DNA from: Sphingobacterium sp. ML3W
GTDB taxonomy: Bacteria > Bacteroidota > Bacteroidia > Sphingobacteriales > Sphingobacteriaceae
DNA: 64,000 bases
Direction: 5' to 3'
Assembly (NCBI RefSeq): GCF_029542085.1
Contig: NZ_CP107036.1
Location: forward strand, 1,240,001-1,304,000
The notes under the pieces are model-generated. The model was given only the letters and a program-made list of their open reading frames with translations, searched no databases and was not told the origin of the DNA. The translations under genes were made by a program, and so were the position numbers. Below, in pieces: positions 41,664-50,498 of the stretch. How positions within the stretch are numbered: position 1 is the first letter of the stretch; each line of letters starts with the position of its first letter.

Positions 41664-42596
41664 CTATCTTGCTTGGGAATCCGATACCGCTTGGCCTAAA
41701 ATTTCTTTATACTCCTTACTAATAAAATTGAAGGTCAGCATGGCCGCTCCGTCATTCGAAAGTACAGGATCCCTTAATACAGCCAGTTGCATCGTGTTCT
41801 GCGTCAGTGACATAATACGTACGTCACCCCAATCGACCACGATCCCATCCTGCGGCTTGCCATGCAACGGCGACGCCCCGGTCAAGCGCATGGTTTTCTT
41901 CTCCGTGTCGATATTAAACACCCCCTTCTGCACTTTACCCAGCATGGCATGATTTACATTTACATTTGCGCCACCTTTGAGGTCGAAGGTCATGCTGCCA
42001 TAATCGCCCGCCGGCATCAACCAGCTATTGCCTTTCCAATCTGGCTCCCAGCTCCAGCTGTCGTTGTTCAATGGTTCGCCGGTCTTGTTTATCGTTCCCC
42101 ACCAGTCGCCAGTGCCATAAAAATACATGGGTGCTTTAAAATAACGGGAGACTCCCTTTGCGTCCAAATCCAGGTACCAGGTTTTTTCTTTTCCCGCGCC
42201 GCCGCTCAATAAAGTCCAGGTCTCGTCACTGATAAATTCGGCGTACATCTCGTCAATCTTGAACGTTACAGGCTCGCCATAGACCATACCACCACGGGTT
42301 TCAATACCAAACCTGATGCTATATTCCCCCGGAAAAGGCATCTTCAACGTGACCTTTTTATTCTGGCTGCGACCCTGCGGGTGTTCCCATAAAGGCGTGT
42401 ATTTGGGATCCATTAAACTTGTTAAATAAACAATATTCGGATTATTGGCGTCGTGCTCCACGGTATAGGATTTTCCTTCGGCCAGCTGTGCTGGACTGAT
42501 GTCGACCTCCCCCAATGCATATTTTTCCGGAGAACAAGCCCCAACCGTGGTCATCAGCGCAAAGAGGCCAATGGCATAGCTTATTATCTTTTTCAT
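41664..42596 (-). CDS. SusE-position surface glycan-binding lipoprotein
   Basis: A 310-residue lipoprotein (TTVGACSPE, Cys at about 21) encoded directly after susD, the place of SusE/SGBP proteins. An N-terminal PKD-like beta domain (about residues 30-125, ending MVYGEPVTFKIDEM) is followed by a C-terminal region rich in aromatic residues, e.g. MYFYGTGDWWGTINKTG and NNDSWSWEPDWKGNSW, likely the glycan-binding face. Position and lipobox support the call; the family is too variable to name from sequence. Confidence 0.75.
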   Translation of the reverse strand: MKKIISYAIGLFALMTTVGACSPEKYALGEVDISPAQLAEGKSYTVEHDANNPNIVYLTSLMDPKYTPLWEHPQGRSQNKKVTLKMPFPGEYSIRFGIETRGGMVYGEPVTFKIDEMYAEFISDETWTLLSGGAGKEKTWYLDLDAKGVSRYFKAPMYFYGTGDWWGTINKTGEPLNNDSWSWEPDWKGNSWLMPAGDYGSMTFDLKGGANVNVNHAMLGKVQKGVFNIDTEKKTMRLTGASPLHGKPQDGIVVDWGDVRIMSLTQNTMQLAVLRDPVLSNDGAAMLTFNFISKEYKEILGQAVSDSQAR

Positions 42597-42647
42597 TTGT
42601 ATAGATTTATATCGTTAAACCAAGCGATCATTGATCGGTACTTTTTA

Positions 42648-44276
42648 TTAATTCCATCCGGCGTTCTGTTTCAGTACACCGTTTGAAAGGGTGATTTGCT
42701 TATTCGGGATCTGCATAAATCCCCGTGTGGTCAAAAATTTATTTTTTGTCACAATGACCTTATCGGGCGCCGATCCGCTAAGTACGTCTTCGGATGTTTC
42801 CAGTATAGCGGCAGCATTATTAAGCCCCAGGCGCAGCACATCCCAGTAGCGGATACCTTCAAAGGCAAATTCAAAATTCCGCTCTTTCAGGATATTACTT
42901 TTTGAGACGGGCAATGCTACGAAATTCGTTTTATAGGCCCGTTTGCGCACCTGGTCAAAATACTGCTGCGCATTAGATGAGCCCAATTCAGCTGCCATTA
43001 GCAAAACGTCCGCATAACGGATTACAAAGTAATCCTGATCCTGTGACAACTGCATATCCTTATCGCCACCGGTATTTGTGGTGCCATCCGGCAATGCTGT
43101 TGGTGCATATTTTTTGATGGCGTATCCTGTGTATTCACGCTGGTCTTTCAGATCAAAATCAGGGATTTTCTCGCCGCTGATGTCTATGATTGAAGCTGTC
43201 TTTCTGGTGTCATTGTTATCAAAGGTATGGAAGAAACTTTTGCTCACGGTACATGCTCCCCATCCCTGGCCATAAGGCGACCAATTCTTACCTCTCAAGC
43301 CCAGGAAAACGACCCAGCGGTTGCCATCTATATGACCTTCGTAATCTGATGTATTGTTAAATTTCTGTGCAAATACCACTTCCGAATTTCCTTTGCCCGC
43401 ATATTTGGAAATATCCAATGTATTGTCCGCGGCGTTAGGAATATAACTCGCTGCTGGCCATAGATTTTTAAAATCAGCGACCAGAGCAAATTGGCCGCTT
43501 TTGATTATCTCTTCCAATCCCGCTAGCGCTTCGGCTTTGGAGATGCCGATATCTTCAGCGGCATAATAGCCTGAATAAAATAGATAAACCCTTGCCAGTA
43601 GTGCTTTTGCAGCAAAAGGCGTTGCCCGGCCGTCGTTGGTTGCAGCGGCCGATTTTGGATAAGCATTCGCTGGGATGCTACTTGCGGCAAATTTAAGGTC
43701 CGAAACAATCAGCTTATAGATTTCCTTGGGATCCGACTGCGGGATATTATCGCTTGTCGGACTGGTAAGCAATGGTATATTTTCGAAGAGGCGAACGAGA
43801 TCGAAGTACAGGAGCGCCCGCAGGAACCGTGTTTCACCTTCGATCCGTGCGCGTACCGTTGTATTCCCCGAGAAATCTGTGCCATCCAATTTTCCCAGCA
43901 GCGTATTACATCTAAAAATACCTGAATAGTAATCCGACCAGGTGCCATCGAAAATATTGTTGTCCGATTGGGACTGTCCAATATCAAAACGGTCTATTGC
44001 CTGAAAAGCGCGACCATCTGTTGTCCCGGTACCTCCAAAACAGTTGTCCGAGGCAACTTCGGAGGTGATATAAAAAGCTTGGCTACCGTTAGAGGTGGTC
44101 CGTTGGTAGCCGTCATAACAACCGATCAAAGCCATTTCGGCATCTGCTATTGTTTTATAAAAATTGCTCTCTAGAACACTTGTCATAGGTTCAACATCCA
44201 GGAAACTGGACGAACAGGAACCCAATAAAAGGGATCCCAACAACATGGGATATGAGATATAGTTTATTTTTTTCAT
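42648..44276 (-). CDS. susD: SusD/RagB family nutrient-binding lipoprotein
   Basis: A 542-residue SusD homologue with lipoprotein signal (LLLGSCSSSFLDVEP, Cys at about 21). It has the N-terminal SusD-like TPR pattern (LDVEPMTSVLESNFY, AEMALIGCYDGYQR), YFDLVRLFENIPLLTSP and, near the end, RNFEFAFEGIRYWDVLRLG, which are hallmarks. It forms the lid of the SusC channel, capturing glycan fragments at the cell surface. It lies 12 bases downstream of the SusC gene. Confidence 0.95.
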   Translation of the reverse strand: MKKINYISYPMLLGSLLLGSCSSSFLDVEPMTSVLESNFYKTIADAEMALIGCYDGYQRTTSNGSQAFYITSEVASDNCFGGTGTTDGRAFQAIDRFDIGQSQSDNNIFDGTWSDYYSGIFRCNTLLGKLDGTDFSGNTTVRARIEGETRFLRALLYFDLVRLFENIPLLTSPTSDNIPQSDPKEIYKLIVSDLKFAASSIPANAYPKSAAATNDGRATPFAAKALLARVYLFYSGYYAAEDIGISKAEALAGLEEIIKSGQFALVADFKNLWPAASYIPNAADNTLDISKYAGKGNSEVVFAQKFNNTSDYEGHIDGNRWVVFLGLRGKNWSPYGQGWGACTVSKSFFHTFDNNDTRKTASIIDISGEKIPDFDLKDQREYTGYAIKKYAPTALPDGTTNTGGDKDMQLSQDQDYFVIRYADVLLMAAELGSSNAQQYFDQVRKRAYKTNFVALPVSKSNILKERNFEFAFEGIRYWDVLRLGLNNAAAILETSEDVLSGSAPDKVIVTKNKFLTTRGFMQIPNKQITLSNGVLKQNAGWN

Positions 44277-44288
44277 GATTTCTCAATT

Positions 44289-47200
44289 TTAGAATTTAAC
44301 ATTTAAACCAAATAATACAGTCCGTGGTCTAGGGTAATAGCCCAGGTCAATGCCCGATACCCAACCGTCCGTACCATAACCGATTTCCGGATCCATGCCG
44401 TCGTATTTGGTAAAAGTGAAGAGATTCTGGCCCTGCAGATAGAAACGGATCTGATTGGCGTATTTCCACCCGATCAGTTTTGAAAGGTCATAACCCAGGG
44501 TTACATTGCTGATCCGTAGGAAATCGCCATCCTGAATGTATAAGTCCGAAAACTGCCAGTTGACATTTGTTTCAGTCACGCGCGGGATGGAATTGGAAGT
44601 ACCTTCGCCCGTCCAACGGTCTAGGATCCGGGAGGTATAGTTCGCCTGTTTATTGGTATGATTTCGGTAAGACTGCACGATCTTATTGCCCAAAGAACCG
44701 TAAGCATTGACCGAGAAATCAAATCCTTTGTAATCTAGTCCAATGTTAAATCCATAGGTAAAATTAGGCATACCTACCCCTAGATTGGTCTTGTCCGCGG
44801 CATTGATGATCCCGTCACTATTCTGATCCACATATTTTACATCACCGGGTTTGACGTCCGCTTGAAGAATGCCCTTTCCGGCATTTTTCCAGGCATCAAT
44901 TTCGGTCTGGTTCTGGAAAAGACCATCGCTCTTATAGCCCCAGAAATAACCAATAGGCAGGCCATTTGCCGCGCGGTAAAATTCCTCTGAATTGTCGTAT
45001 AACATCGCTGTTTGACCATGGATAATACCGTCTTCGGTTGGGATCTGACCAACTTTATTTTTGTTATATGCCCCATTGACACCAAAACGGTACTTGAATT
45101 CGTTTACCTTATCCGACCAATTGAGTCCGAGTTCGACTCCGGTATTTTTCACATCGCCACCATTGATAAAGGGTGGCAGCGTTCCTGTAGTCGCTAGCAC
45201 CGGCGCCGTCACCAGCCAGTCTTTGGTCTTTTTGACATAAAAGTCGGCCGCTAAGTCCAGCCGGTTTTGTACAAGCTTGGCATCAAATCCGATATTTGTC
45301 TGTTCGGAGGTTTCCCAGGTTAAGTTGGGATTGGACAGGCGACTCGGATAGGCGCCAGAGATATTGTTGTTGCTGGTGCCGAACACATAATGGGCTCCGG
45401 GATTGGACGAGGTGATTCCCGTTGAGGTGCTGATTGGTGCGGCGTACTGGAAATCAGCAATGTCCTGATTGCCCACCTGCCCCCAGGATGCCCGGAGTTT
45501 AAAAAAGTTTATTCCCTCCAGGTTCTCCTGAAAGAAATCTTCCGAAGAGACCACCCAGCCCGCTGATACTGATGGGAAATACCCCCAGCGGTTGGCGCGT
45601 GAAAATTTGGATGAAGCATCGGCACGCAAGGTAGCATTCAGCAGGTACTTTTCTTTGTAGTTGTAGCCCAAGCGGCCGAAATACGAAACCCGACGTGTGA
45701 CGTTTTCCGGTTTTCCCGATACGGTGCGGGTCTCCACCACATTTCCTTTCTCATCCAGATGCGCCTGTCCGGTCGTGTTGTCCAGATAGGCATGTGCAAA
45801 ATCGTTGAACTGCGAAAGCAGGTTCCAGTTTGAGCCCGAAAGGTACGTTCCCTGATATCGTAGCGACTCCATTCCGATCATGGCCGAAAAGCGGTGATCC
45901 GTTTGGATATCAAAATCATAGGAAGCGGTATTTGTCCAGGTCAATGTATGCCCCTTGCTCATATTCTGGGAAGTGGTGGTATGGTCCTGATTGTAGGTGT
46001 AAATGGAAAAACGGTACAAGGGCGTAAAGCTCCGGTATTCCGATGCATAATAGTTAAAGCCCAATAAGGAGCGTATTTTCAGTCCCTTGATCGGTTCGAT
46101 CTCTGCAAAGACATCCGCGAGTAACTTCTGCCCATCGTTGCTGTTATTCGAATTGGTCATCATCACACCATACGGATTGCTATCTCCATTGTACCACGGT
46201 GAGTTGGAGGTATCATTGAAGGGGCTGCCATACAGTCCGTTGTCCGAATAGACCGGTGACAGCGGTGAAGTGGTGAAAGCACCCCGTAAAGTATTATTGT
46301 ATTGGTTGCCCACACCGATGCCCCGGTTTTTAATGTAATTGAAATTGAGGTGCTGCCCGATTTTGACAAAATTGTCAAACAGTTTATGTTCCGAATTTGT
46401 CCGGAAACCATAACGCTGATAATTGGATACGTCTTTACCACCGACGATCCCCTCCTGACTGATGTAGTTCATCGACAGCGCATAGGTGGATTTTTCGGTA
46501 CCACCGGTCAGAGCTACATTATAATTGTCCATTTTCGCATTGTCCTTGAACATATAATCCAGCCAGCTGGTGTTGGCCAGTCCTTGCATGCCATCAAAAT
46601 TGATTGTCGAAGCCCCCGAATTGAGGGATTGCTCATTCATAATTGTTTTATACTGATGGGCATCCAGTAATTTCGCCTTACGTGATACATTCTGGATACC
46701 GGTATAGCCGTCAAAGGACAGCTGGCTTTTACCGGCGGCCCCCATCTTGGTGGTTACCAACACGACCCCATTGGCAGCCTGCGAACCGTATATTGCTGCC
46801 GAGGCGGCGTCTTTGAGCACATCGATAGATTGGATATCTGCTGCGTTCAATACCGAAATATCGCCGCCCGGCACACCATCAATGACGTATAGCGGTCCTG
46901 AATTACCAATCGTTCCCAATCCACGGACGACCACTTTCATATCCGCTCCGGGCTGACCGGAAGTGGATGTAATTGAAACACCCGGTGCTTGCCCTTGAAG
47001 TGACTGTAAGGGGTTCAGCTGATTTCTTTTTTGCAATTCCTCGCCTTCGACTTTCAAGTTTGCACCAGTATTGAGCTTTTTCTTCTGCACACCGTAACCG
47101 ATGACCACCACTTCTTCCAGATCCGAAGTGATGGGTTGCAGGCGGATGACGCTGTTCACTCCAGTAACAGTAATCTCCTGCGTTTTATAGCCCACGTAAG

Positions 47201-47426
47201 ATATCGTTAGCACGTTTCCTTTTGCGGCCTGCAATGAGAACTTACCCGACTCATCCGTGCTTGTTGAGATCTGCTGATTCTTTATTTTAATACTTGCTCC
47301 CCCGATCGGCAAGCCTGAATCAGCGGAAACAACCGATCCTGTAAAGGACTGTGCCCAGACCAGCGAGGTCATGCCGGTCATGACCACCACGGCCACGCCC
47401 CTGCTCAACAATTGTTTGCTTATCAT
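44289..47426 (-). CDS. susC: SusC/RagA family TonB-linked outer membrane transporter
   Basis: A 1045-residue SusC protein. After the signal peptide comes a carboxypeptidase-D regulatory-like domain (SFTGSVVSADSGLPIGGASI), the SusC-type TonB-box region VVVIGYGVQKKKLNTGA, the plug (GNSGPLYVIDGVPGGDIS ... AAIYGSQAANGVVLVTTK), and a 22-strand barrel ending YYPRPRTVLFGLNVKF, the family's usual C-terminus. It imports oligosaccharides caught by SusD into the periplasm. It is 29 bases downstream of the GH31 gene, so the locus is one operon. Confidence 0.96.
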   Translation of the reverse strand: MISKQLLSRGVAVVVMTGMTSLVWAQSFTGSVVSADSGLPIGGASIKIKNQQISTSTDESGKFSLQAAKGNVLTISYVGYKTQEITVTGVNSVIRLQPITSDLEEVVVIGYGVQKKKLNTGANLKVEGEELQKRNQLNPLQSLQGQAPGVSITSTSGQPGADMKVVVRGLGTIGNSGPLYVIDGVPGGDISVLNAADIQSIDVLKDAASAAIYGSQAANGVVLVTTKMGAAGKSQLSFDGYTGIQNVSRKAKLLDAHQYKTIMNEQSLNSGASTINFDGMQGLANTSWLDYMFKDNAKMDNYNVALTGGTEKSTYALSMNYISQEGIVGGKDVSNYQRYGFRTNSEHKLFDNFVKIGQHLNFNYIKNRGIGVGNQYNNTLRGAFTTSPLSPVYSDNGLYGSPFNDTSNSPWYNGDSNPYGVMMTNSNNSNDGQKLLADVFAEIEPIKGLKIRSLLGFNYYASEYRSFTPLYRFSIYTYNQDHTTTSQNMSKGHTLTWTNTASYDFDIQTDHRFSAMIGMESLRYQGTYLSGSNWNLLSQFNDFAHAYLDNTTGQAHLDEKGNVVETRTVSGKPENVTRRVSYFGRLGYNYKEKYLLNATLRADASSKFSRANRWGYFPSVSAGWVVSSEDFFQENLEGINFFKLRASWGQVGNQDIADFQYAAPISTSTGITSSNPGAHYVFGTSNNNISGAYPSRLSNPNLTWETSEQTNIGFDAKLVQNRLDLAADFYVKKTKDWLVTAPVLATTGTLPPFINGGDVKNTGVELGLNWSDKVNEFKYRFGVNGAYNKNKVGQIPTEDGIIHGQTAMLYDNSEEFYRAANGLPIGYFWGYKSDGLFQNQTEIDAWKNAGKGILQADVKPGDVKYVDQNSDGIINAADKTNLGVGMPNFTYGFNIGLDYKGFDFSVNAYGSLGNKIVQSYRNHTNKQANYTSRILDRWTGEGTSNSIPRVTETNVNWQFSDLYIQDGDFLRISNVTLGYDLSKLIGWKYANQIRFYLQGQNLFTFTKYDGMDPEIGYGTDGWVSGIDLGYYPRPRTVLFGLNVKF

Positions 47427-47455
47427 ATGATTTGATTTATAAATTGGTTTTTACA

Positions 47456-50317
47456 TTATTTTAATTTCACCTGTAAGGCTTTTCCGTTATAAGCGACTGC
47501 CGTTGACTTTCTTGTGCTGCTGTCGATACCCACAGTATTTTTGTCATTGACAAAAATGATATTGAATTTTCTGTCGCGCAACATACCCTCAAAATCACCT
47601 GTGCGATCAGCCAATGATAAGGTGCTTGTGCTGTGATCATAGCGGATATCAATGCGACTGTATTTTCCCTTTTCGTAATTATAATTATTGCCTTCATCTT
47701 CGTAGAGTGAAAACTGACCATCGGCTCCGGCATAGACATATAGATCCAGGACAGCTTGCTTTTTCTCCGTTGTGTATTGCAGCTGCTGACCTATCGGAAC
47801 GATGGCACCAGCTTTTGCATACACGGGAATACGATCATAGGGTGCATTGACCAGCAGGTCCAGGCCACCGCTTACTTTTTTGCCATCGTATAGATCGTAC
47901 CAGTCGGCACCCATTGGAAAATGTACTTTCCGGCTTGTTGCACCTTTCTCGGTAACCGGGTTGATTAATAATGCAGGTCCCCAGAGATACTGGTCATTAG
48001 GATCAAATCCTGCTTTATCCATCGGAAAATCCATGGCCAACCCTCGGATCATGGAATAATCCTCGAAAAAGGTCTTTGCTGCCAGACTGTAGTTATAGGA
48101 CAGCAATTTATAGCGCAAATTGATTGAATAGAGCATACTCTTATAAGCCGGGTGTTCCTCGGGTGCAATGTGATAAGGCTCACGGTAAGGGAATTGGCCA
48201 TGCGCGCGGAATAGTGGTAAGAATGTACCATACTGGTACCAGCGGCTATTGAGCTCGCGCCATTCTTCCAGATCCGGCGTATTAGGTTTATGGAACCTGT
48301 TTTCGACCAGGAATCCGCCAGCATCCATTGTCCAATACGGTGTACCCGACATGGAGAAATTTATTCCGCCAGCAATCTGGTCTTTCATATCATGCCATCG
48401 GGATGCGATGTCCCCGCTCCAGGCCGCCGCCGCATAGCGCTGCTGACCGGCAAAAAATGAACGCGTCAGGATAAAAACTCGTTTATTTGGATCTGTTGCC
48501 CGCTGGCCTTCGTAAATACCTTTTGCATTTTGCAGTGGGAAGGCATTATAGTAGCGCACTGAAGAGCCGATGCTGGGTTGGAAAACTGCTTTACGTTCAT
48601 CTAGATCAATATTCGAATGAATATCCGGTTCACTGGCGTCCATCCACCAGGCATCGATGCCTATTTTAAACAAGTTGTTGTCCAATAGCTTCCAGAAGGC
48701 ATCCCTTGCGCCCTGGTTAAAGGGGTCATAAAATGTTGAGGTATAGCCCTTGCCGATCCAATCTTTGCGACCATCGTAAATATTCCGTGGGTAAATCCAC
48801 TTGTTGGTTTTAAACTCGGCGTATACAGTGGATTCTTCATTGATCTTTGGCCAGGCGGAGATCATGATCTTCAAATTTTGATCATGCAATTTCTTCACCA
48901 TCGCCTTCGGATCAGGAAAGCGATTAGGATCAAATTGTTGGCTTCCCCAGTCATTTTCTGACCAATAAGACCAGTCCTGCACAATGTTGTCAATCGGAAT
49001 CTTCCGCTTGCGAAATTCCGCGGCTGTCTGCTCGATTTCAGCTTGCGTTTTATAACGCTCGCGGCTCTGCCAAAAACCAAAACTCCAGATCGGCATAATC
49101 GGCGCTTTGCCAGACAAATGCCGATAACCACCGATCACATCGTCCATGGATGTGCCATGGACAAAATAATAATCAATTGCATCCCCGGCTTCGGAATTGA
49201 AGGAAAAGAGGTTCTGCCGCACTGCAGGAATTGGGCTCTGCCAATTTAAGGTAAAGTATGACTCACTCCCATCCGGGATCCACTCCATCCGTATCTGGTG
49301 CGCCTGGTCTTTTTCCAGGATCTTTTCAAGCTCAAAAGTACCGGCATTCCAGGACTGCCGCCAGCGGTCAGCGACAAGATCGCCATCGATCCACACCTTC
49401 ATATAGCCCGAGTATTTGAAGTGCAGCACGTGCTTGCCCGTATAGGGTGAAGCCAAGGTACCCTCATAAACGACCTTACTATCCGCAAGCTTCACATCTT
49501 TGGGAAACTTGTGCTGATCCGTTAAATAACCATAATCAATGATCGACTCCGGTCGTGAAAGGTATACCTTATCGTTATTTCGATTCATGTAGGTCGCCGT
49601 CAGCCAGCCCTCTTGCCCCTCCTTAGATGAAAGTTTCAATGCATTCAGCGGCAATAAAGGACGTACATCACCCGCTTTGGTGATGGAATAGTTATGCCAG
49701 AGCAAGCCATAGTTGTTGGTTGAAAGCAAAAATGGAATTCCGATTTCAGTATTATACTGCAGGAGGGTGACCTGTTTTCCACGGTTGTAGTTCATGACAG
49801 CGTTCTGATGCTGCCCAAGACCATATATACCCTCTTCAGGACTGACAATAAAGTCCTGGTTGAGGTGATAAAAAGCATCCCCATTGTGGCTACTGGCAGT
49901 AAAGGAACTGGAATTTCGCTTTGCCTCTTTCAGAATGGGACGGCCCTTTAAGTCATAAAACTCCACCTTACCAGTCTGCAATGAAACCATAGCCCGCAGA
50001 TCGGCTGTCAGTATCGTGGCAGTAGAATCGTTTGATCCTATGGTCAGTGATTTCAGCTGCCGATGCAATGAGTCTACGATGACCAAGCTCTGCAGTTTCG
50101 GTAAGACAGCTCCGCTAGGAACTACCGTTACCCGTACGATCTTATCCGTGATGGCGTCCAGATAGATGTCCTGGTCTATTGATGTTTCGGAGTTTTTGAA
50201 ACTGACCCTTATGCCAGTGGCCATTTTTTCAAGCTGAGCTTTGTGAGTTTGTGCGAATCCCTGATGCACGATTGCAAAGAGCATCAAACCGTTTAAAGCA
50301 TACGTTATGTTGCGCAT
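47456..50317 (-). CDS. Glycoside hydrolase family 31 with PA14-like insert, probable alpha-xylosidase
   Basis: A 953-residue secreted GH31. A PA14-like insert sits at about residues 280-355 (VVYEGTLASPYTGKHVLHF, YMKVWIDGDLVADRWRQ). The barrel has nucleophile Asp at about 560 in WWMDASEPD and acid/base Asp at about 636 in SGDIASRWHDMKDQIAGG. GH31 enzymes with PA14 inserts in Bacteroidetes and Cellvibrio xyloglucan loci are alpha-xylosidases, which is the preferred call; alpha-glucosidase remains possible. It is the promoter-proximal gene of the PUL, preceded by the operator-like repeats at 50386-50453. Confidence 0.88.
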   Translation of the reverse strand: MRNITYALNGLMLFAIVHQGFAQTHKAQLEKMATGIRVSFKNSETSIDQDIYLDAITDKIVRVTVVPSGAVLPKLQSLVIVDSLHRQLKSLTIGSNDSTATILTADLRAMVSLQTGKVEFYDLKGRPILKEAKRNSSSFTASSHNGDAFYHLNQDFIVSPEEGIYGLGQHQNAVMNYNRGKQVTLLQYNTEIGIPFLLSTNNYGLLWHNYSITKAGDVRPLLPLNALKLSSKEGQEGWLTATYMNRNNDKVYLSRPESIIDYGYLTDQHKFPKDVKLADSKVVYEGTLASPYTGKHVLHFKYSGYMKVWIDGDLVADRWRQSWNAGTFELEKILEKDQAHQIRMEWIPDGSESYFTLNWQSPIPAVRQNLFSFNSEAGDAIDYYFVHGTSMDDVIGGYRHLSGKAPIMPIWSFGFWQSRERYKTQAEIEQTAAEFRKRKIPIDNIVQDWSYWSENDWGSQQFDPNRFPDPKAMVKKLHDQNLKIMISAWPKINEESTVYAEFKTNKWIYPRNIYDGRKDWIGKGYTSTFYDPFNQGARDAFWKLLDNNLFKIGIDAWWMDASEPDIHSNIDLDERKAVFQPSIGSSVRYYNAFPLQNAKGIYEGQRATDPNKRVFILTRSFFAGQQRYAAAAWSGDIASRWHDMKDQIAGGINFSMSGTPYWTMDAGGFLVENRFHKPNTPDLEEWRELNSRWYQYGTFLPLFRAHGQFPYREPYHIAPEEHPAYKSMLYSINLRYKLLSYNYSLAAKTFFEDYSMIRGLAMDFPMDKAGFDPNDQYLWGPALLINPVTEKGATSRKVHFPMGADWYDLYDGKKVSGGLDLLVNAPYDRIPVYAKAGAIVPIGQQLQYTTEKKQAVLDLYVYAGADGQFSLYEDEGNNYNYEKGKYSRIDIRYDHSTSTLSLADRTGDFEGMLRDRKFNIIFVNDKNTVGIDSSTRKSTAVAYNGKALQVKLK

Positions 50318-50385
50318 TAAAATAAGATTTATTGGTTACTGTATTCCCTTGGTTATTGATGTCCTTCCCAAACGAAAGAACAAAT

Positions 50386-50453
50386 CAAAGATATGGTGCA
50401 ACCGGTTGTCTTAAGGCTATGATTTGTTAACTTTTAGGGTGTAATTTGTTAAC
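50386..50453 (-). promoter_or_regulatory. PUL promoter with tandem activator repeats
   Basis: For the leftward operon, TATCTTTG at 50386-50393 is a perfect -7 element, but no TTG lies 19-20 bases upstream. Instead two copies of ATTTGTTAAC (50422-50431 and 50444-50453, plus-strand reading) occur exactly 22 bases apart, starting about 29 bases upstream of the -7. CAACCGGTTG (50399-50408) lies between. The layout suggests activator-dependent transcription by the adjacent HTCS. Confidence 0.65.
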
Positions 50454-50498
50454 ATGCAGCAGGCAGTGATTAGATGGGTTGATAGCTAATTAAATGAC

